DNA of 64,000 nt from Erpobdella octoculata. Taxonomy: Eukaryota; Annelida; Clitellata; Hirudinida; Erpobdellidae. Below are positions 37,215 through 64,000 of this stretch, in pieces. Position numbers and translations under genes: made by a program. Each line of letters starts with the position of its first letter. Position 1 is the stretch's first letter. Location of the stretch: assembly GCA_963978895.1 (NCBI GenBank), contig OZ022239.1:30855906-30919905 (forward strand). Direction: 5' to 3'. The notes beneath the pieces are model-generated. The model was not told the origin of the DNA, searched no databases, and saw only the letters and a list, made by a program, of their open reading frames with translations.

Positions 37215-37820
37215 CCGATACCGAGTATAGCCGATTATTAAAAGTGCCGATACCGATTATGACGCCGATTATTATATAATTACTATTTCTTTAGTGAAAA
37301 TGCTTGTTCCGAAACATACCGCCATAATACAAGCGCGTGTTTTGCTGCTTGCATGCCCTCGCTCACCGTGGTAATGGTTAGTGGTTGTCCCACCAACACT
37401 AAAATATAGGCAAGATCAAAGAGAATTAAAAATTTAAATTCTTTTTGATAATTTAATTTTTAAACCAGTTAATTTTCAAAACATGCCGCCCATCTCTTTT
37501 ATGTCATTTTTATATTCTTTTATCAATTTAATTTTCTTTCAATCAATACTTAACTTTCATTTGCGAATGACTGAAGAACGCCGACGTTTCCTTTTATGTC
37601 ATTTTTATTTCTATTATTTCAACTTTCATTCACTGCACGGTGAAAGATTTTTTTATTAGTTTTCGTACTTTCACTAGATAATATACGAACAAATTGTAAG
37701 TGGGTAGTTTTTCAGAAAAAGTTTAATCGGCACCGATTATTTTTTTCCCTTGCCGATTATGCCGATTACAGCAATAATCGGCCCGATTATGCGTGCGCCG
37801 ATTAATCGGGCCCAGCCTTA
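37215..37820. repeat. hAT-like repeat with CCGATTAATCGG motifs
   Basis: Both edges are dense in GCCGATTAT and CCGATTAATCGGGCCCAGCC, the style of subterminal repeats in several hAT families. The left terminus is lost against the neighbouring Helitron-like unit, so no target duplication can be read. Confidence 0.55.
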
Positions 37821-38394
37821 TGGAAAAGGCTGAAATTCAAAAATTAGCTGCAACAGTCAGTACTTTGTTCTTGCGCCTTTACATTGTTACATTTAACTTT
37901 TTTTAACCCCGGTGACAAGCAATGCAATGCGAGAAACTGCAATTAAAGGTTTGATTAATTTGCTTTCACATTATTAGGTTTTACATATAATTGAATTTTT
38001 TTAATTTTGTTAGAAATCTATTAAAGCTCGTTCATGATGTAACACTACATTTCTGAGCCCCACAAGTGCCACCACAAGATGACTTCATAGTATAGTATAG
38101 AAATATAGATTGTCATAGAACATCAACTAGTCAAAAATGAAAACTTGAAGATAACTTTTAGGCAAACTTGTACTCTACAAACTCAAAAAGCTCAGTTTCG
38201 AATGAGGTTTTGTTATTAAACTGTCTTTATATTAAAAACATGAAATGTTTCTTAGACTTCAGTAATAACTTATAATTTAGCCTGTTCATTGTTATTAATT
38301 AATTATGCTTATATGATCAGCTAGTTTCACAATGTTTATACTTATGTTTATAAGGTTGCTGACTATTTGACATTCAACGATGAAGGTGCACAAA

Positions 38395-38595
38395 GCGATT
38401 TGCTGAGTTTATTGGAAAAGAAATGACCAAAACTGTCTCAAATGGCAAGGATTATTTTGAGTGTGCCAGCAGCAAGCACCTCCTCTGAGAGAGCATTCTC
38501 TATAGGTGGGTTAACCATTAGTGATCGAAGAACTCAGCTATGTGGAAAAACATTGATAGACTTTTATTTAGTCATAGTCATGGACTTAAATAAAT
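38395..38595 (+). pseudogene. hAT transposase C-terminal dimerisation fragment
   Basis: The plus-strand frame reads KLSQMARIILSVPAAST, then SSERAFSIGGLTISDRRTQL, then CGKTLIDF. The P(A/S)xSxxSERxFSxxG motif is the hAT dimerisation domain. The frame breaks right after LIDF. No transposase core is nearby. Confidence 0.85.
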
Positions 38596-38695
38596 TGTAT
38601 TGAATCATATTACGGTGTTATTGCAATTCTATATATCAACCTGTAAGTTATAGTTGCATTGAAATGATGTACGGAAAAATAATGACTGCTATAGA

Positions 38696-38810
38696 ATTGA
38701 TTAAAAATGGGGATGAACAGCGCGGGGATGGATGGGGACGGGGATGAAAGATTGGAAGACTGCGGGGATGGGGATGGATAGGGACGAAAAGTCGTCCCCG
38801 CGCACACCTC
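38696..38810. repeat. GGGGATGGGGATGG-rich hAT end fragment
   Basis: Runs of GGGGATGGGGACGG end in CGTCCCCGCGCACACCTCT, resembling a transposon terminus. It abuts the truncated L2-like LINE on its right. Confidence 0.5.
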
Positions 38811-40215
38811 TATCTGAGAGGAAGCCAATGGAGAAGAGTAAGAGATGGGGAGAGATGTGAGAGAAGTAGGAGGTGCGAGAAACTAAGCGCGCAGCCGAGT
38901 TGAAGGCTTTAGAGAGAGGATAAAGGGCAGTGTCAGGAAGACCATAATATAGTGAATTGAAGTAATCAATTCGAGACAGAACAAGAGAAGAGACTAGAAG
39001 TTGTAGAGAAAGGTCATCCAGAAGTGGACTAAGCTGCTTATTGCAGCGATTATGGAAGTAGCAAGATTTATTAACAGATGTAATTTGAGGGGTTAGAGTC
39101 AAAGAGAAAACCTAAGCCACAAATCAAAGGAGAAGGAGAAATGGAAAGAGAAGATGGTGGTGGCAAAACCAAAGGAAGTGGATTTAGAGGACTTATTGAA
39201 ATAGATTAGTTCAAACTTGTCAGGATTAAGTTTGAGACACATAGAAGAACTCCAGGATATAATAGATTGAAGGCAGGCAGTTATTTGATTAACAACAGAC
39301 TTAAGAGAATAGTTAGAGAAAGTAAAATAGACACAAGAGTCATCAGCATACATTTGACTATTGAGAGAGTGAGAAGATATAATATGACGAAGTTCAGAAG
39401 TATAGAGATTAAACAGTAAAGGACCAAGAATAGACACTTGAGGCACACCATTGCTCAAAGATACAGGAGTAGATTTAGAAGATTCAATAGAAACATAGGA
39501 AGATCTACCAGGTAGATAAGAATTAACTTACCAGAGAGCTTCACTAGTTATATTAAAAGATTTATCAAGTACATCCAACAAAAGTGAGTGATTAACTGTA
39601 TCAAATGCAGATGAAAAATCAAAACAAAGAAGAAGAGTAGAGAGGCCAGAGTCAGAAGAAACAATGAAGTCATTATGAAGCTTAAGTAGAGCAGTTTCAG
39701 TAGAGTGGCCAGGTCTGAAGCCAGATTGAGAAGAAGGAAGAAGTGAGAAAGCAGTTAGATAAGCACTTATTTGCTCATACACAAGTCTTTCTATAATTTT
39801 AGGGATGAAGGATAGGTTAGAGACAGGCCTATAGCCAGATAGAGAAGAAGGATCAAGAGAGGCATTTTTAATAGTAGGGATGATAAAGGAGGACTTAAGA
39901 AGGGAAACACAGATGTAGATAAAGAGAGATTAATTAAATCAAGTAAAATTGGATAAAGAACAGAAGAAAGCTCTTTAAAGATAGGAGTAGGAATGAGATC
40001 CAAAGAGCAAGTAGAAGAAGACATAGAGTTAATAAGTTTAGTAAGATAGTCAAGTGTAATAGGAGAGAAAAAAGTAAAAGTTTCAGTAGAGAATTTAGAA
40101 AAAATAGGGGTTTGACTATTGTTAGATCTAATTTTTTCAATTTTGGTAGTAAGAAAATTAGAGTAGGCAGAGTAGAAGATTGAGAGAGGCTTAATAAGAA
40201 ATCCCTAGAGTACAT
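38811..40215 (-). pseudogene. Frameshifted L2-like LINE reverse transcriptase
   Basis: From high to low coordinates, the minus-strand blocks are SSSTCSLDLIPTPIFKE, SQSGFRPGHSTETALLKLHN, CFDFSSAFDTVNHSLLLDVL, NGVPQVSILGPLLFNLYTSE, MYADDSCVYF and LQLLVSSLVLSRIDYFNSLY. The catalytic YADD is kept but there are at least four frame breaks, so the copy is dead. It is the same family as the fragment at 35.5-35.9 kb. Confidence 0.9.
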
Positions 40216-41046
40216 TATTAGAGAAAGAAAGGTTTAGAAAAGGGAATACAAAAAAAAGAAAAAAACCAGTTTCCACGTGAAACAATAAACAAATTAAATT
40301 TAATTTCGCTCACGAACTGAAACGCTACGTCTTAAAATACGATGCTTTCTATTAAATTTTCATATTTATTGAAGGGTGGCCCTGTTTCATGCTATCTAGA
40401 AAAAACTCGATTCTAAGATAATCGCTCATCTATGTAATCGCTACATGGCCCTTGAACATTGATTTATTTTATGTTCCCTAGATGTCGCACCACTGTTATT
40501 ATCAGAACACCTGTAATAGACAAATGGAAGATTTCTAGATGCCGCAACCTACTAAATATAAGAGCATTTCTAAATGTGAAGCATTTTACTGTTCACTTGT
40601 TTAATCTGTAGTGACAAAAACAGCTCAAAGAGCAATCACACACAGCACCAACTTCATCAGTGCTTCCATTATATATCTGGTTCTCCTGAACAATTTTACT
40701 CCAACTTTAATATAATTGAGACAAATCTATTTATTTTTCTATCCAATTATTCAACACCAGCTCTTTAAAAACGATTTTTCTTTACATCTTAACAAATATT
40801 TTCCTAAAATTGAAGAAATTGTCCAAAACCAGAAAAACAATTGAGGAAAACTTGGTTACAATTTCAGCACCATTATTTCTGTTAGTACTGAATTGCATTA
40901 TTTATATACATATACAAAAAATGGAATACACAAATACTTCCTGGGAAACATACTAAAAAAGCAAAACATTAATAACTAAAAGTGAACTGGAATAATTAAA
41001 CATCAATTTGTGAAAACGAAAGTCAACTCTACACATCTCTGATTGG
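40216..41046 (-). other. 3' flank of TOP3A
   Basis: A+T-rich, no ORF. The 3' UTR of TOP3A should occupy the right part; several AATAAA-like hexamers exist on the minus strand and I cannot choose among them. Confidence 0.4.
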
Positions 41047-62594
<21,548 letters not shown>

Positions 62595-63740
62595 TACAAT
62601 CTTAAAAGTGAAATCAAATAATGAAATCAGTCAAACATGATGCAGACATTGGGCAACACAAACTATACAAAAAAACTGTTCAAATTTATCTAGCTCAAAC
62701 GTTTTAATGTTTTTTCTATTAACACGTTTTCTTAATAGTTATAACTATAAGTATTGAAAAAAAAACAAGGAAGATTTTGATAATTTCAGTCAATTTATTA
62801 CATCAAGAAGCCAACCATCTAAAGATAATATCTAAAACATTAAAGCTTAGTATGATTTATCATACTTGCTCTTTAAATAAACGGGGATTGGTTGTTTTAC
62901 TGGCAAACTACTTCTTGCGAATTATTACTTTGAAAAACTAGTTTCTGCATAGATATATCTATGAGTTTCTGGAACCTAAAACTTACCGTCATATAGCTAA
63001 TACTTTTAAATTATTTCTTTTATACTTTGACGAGCTAAGCCATACTCAGTTTATTATTAGCGCCTGTTTCTCATAAATTAGCTTTAGTTATATGTATATG
63101 CAGAGTATAATTGAGTAGCCCACTACTTACTGAAACCAACAGCCCTAAAGAGACCACTAAGACACAAATACTACTTTGAAAAACTATTAAATTAGGTCAT
63201 CTCTCCTATATGCTCAAAAGACTCAAAAAGGCACATTTTACTTCAAATTTTAGATCCTTTTTATTGTCTAAATTAAATCTCAGATTTTTGAATAAATCTT
63301 TGTGTAAGGGAGATAGATTTCACTCACAGTCTCAGTAAACAATTTCAATAAGCACAAGCAAATAACTTTTCAGGTCTTTTTTAACCTTCAAGTAAACACA
63401 AGCTAACAACAAAATTATTCAACTATCAAATAAGTTATGCAGAAATTTACAAATATAAAAATATAGTCCTTCTTCCTTCCACAGAACATGACACTGCAAT
63501 TGTTGCCTGTCTTCGATAATAGTCTTGGTAAACTCCTCCAATGGATGTAGTTATCTGGAACCTAACAGTAATCTTCAATTCACACTTACAGATGTAACCT
63601 GCTACTTGCACACCTTGACTAGTTAATGGCTGAAATGCACAACAAAGTACTTAGACTTTTAGTGATTTTTTTATTAACTCAAAATCTTTAAAGAAATGTA
63701 CACCCTCAAAAAAAAACAAAAACTAAAATTCTGATACTGT
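62595..63740. other. Intergenic gap between two minus-strand genes
   Basis: No ORF or repeat is recognised. It should hold the TOP3A promoter and the 3' UTR of the next gene. Confidence 0.5.
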
Positions 63741-64000
63741 TTAAGTGTCTTCTTCTTCTTCTATTAACTCTTGATTCAGTTTTTCTCTTTCTGCTTTCTG
63801 CCTCAGAGTTCTTTCCATAAAACTTTCATAGTCCCGATTTAAATTTACAACGCAAGCATTCTTTGGCTTCAGCGTGATTGGTCTGATAACGTAAACGTCG
63901 GTTACAATCTCGTTTTCTTCCACTAACGTGATACTCTGCATTTCAGAAACCAGACAGCAAGAATACAAAGCATCAAAATCCTTTTTGGAAACATACTTAA
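63741..64000 (-). CDS. C-terminal end of an unrecognised gene (partial)
   Basis: An open frame runs from the window edge to TAA at 63,741. It reads KYVSKKDFDALYSCCLVSEM, then ITLVEENEIVTDVYVIRPIT, then a predicted helix FMERTLRQKAEREKLNQELI and an acidic end EEEEDT. A pyrimidine tract and AG near 63,935-63,940 (CTGAAATGCAG on the minus strand) could be an acceptor, in which case the exon begins at ITLVEEN. I do not recognise the family. The amino-acid mix, with a charged C-terminal helix, looks like a real cellular protein, not repeat translation. TOP3A lies 1.1 kb downstream on the same strand. Confidence 0.6.
   Translation of the reverse strand, partial: KYVSKKDFDALYSCCLVSEMQSITLVEENEIVTDVYVIRPITLKPKNACVVNLNRDYESFMERTLRQKAEREKLNQELIEEEEDT

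Overview
The window is A+T-rich, intron-rich animal DNA packed with transposable elements and microsatellites. Spliceosomal introns, three recognisable metazoan housekeeping genes and animal LINE, SINE, hAT, piggyBac, Helitron-like and LTR elements show an invertebrate metazoan. A mollusc or another lophotrochozoan is my best guess, at low confidence, because no species-diagnostic sequence is present.

Layout. 1-8.6 kb: a (GTGA)n tract, a degenerate hAT element with an 8-bp target-site duplication, a broken cysteine-rich repeat-derived ORF, a tRNA-like SINE head and a small hAT MITE. 8.7-11.2 kb (+): an intact RBM12-like RNA-binding protein in one coding exon. 11.2-16.9 kb: a SINE, a perfect-TSD hAT MITE, and a 39-bp minisatellite carrying TGACGTCA that is split by a truncated LINE. 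16.9-30.9 kb (-): a complete 21-exon STRIP1/2 (FAM40/Far11) gene. I built the exons by hand; they sum to 2556 nt (851 aa plus stop) with every junction in phase. 31.4-40.2 kb: LINE remnants, one of them interrupted by a 3.9-kb terminal-inverted-repeat transposon that carries a spliced DUF4806-like gene. 41.0-62.6 kb (-): a complete 32-exon DNA topoisomerase III alpha gene (3438 nt, 1145 aa plus stop, all junctions in phase). 63.7-64.0 kb (-): the C-terminal end of an unrecognised gene.

The introns of STRIP and TOP3A hold most of the novelty. Two solo-LTR-like insertions are each stuffed with nested repeats. There are two near-identical Helitron-like copies, a piggyBac inside an L2-like LINE, several 8-bp-TSD hAT MITEs, an 18-bp GC-rich repeat family translating as RERESD, and a tandem array that copies the splice acceptor of STRIP exon 15. 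Products: TOP3A is the type IA topoisomerase of the dissolvasome (nucleus) and of mitochondria; STRIP is a scaffold of the STRIPAK phosphatase-kinase complex; RBM12 is a multi-RRM nuclear RNA-binding protein. They are neighbours, not a functional cluster.

The best candidate for an undescribed system is the TIR/DUF4806 element at 31,627-35,513. All family calls rest on reading motifs, not on searches.
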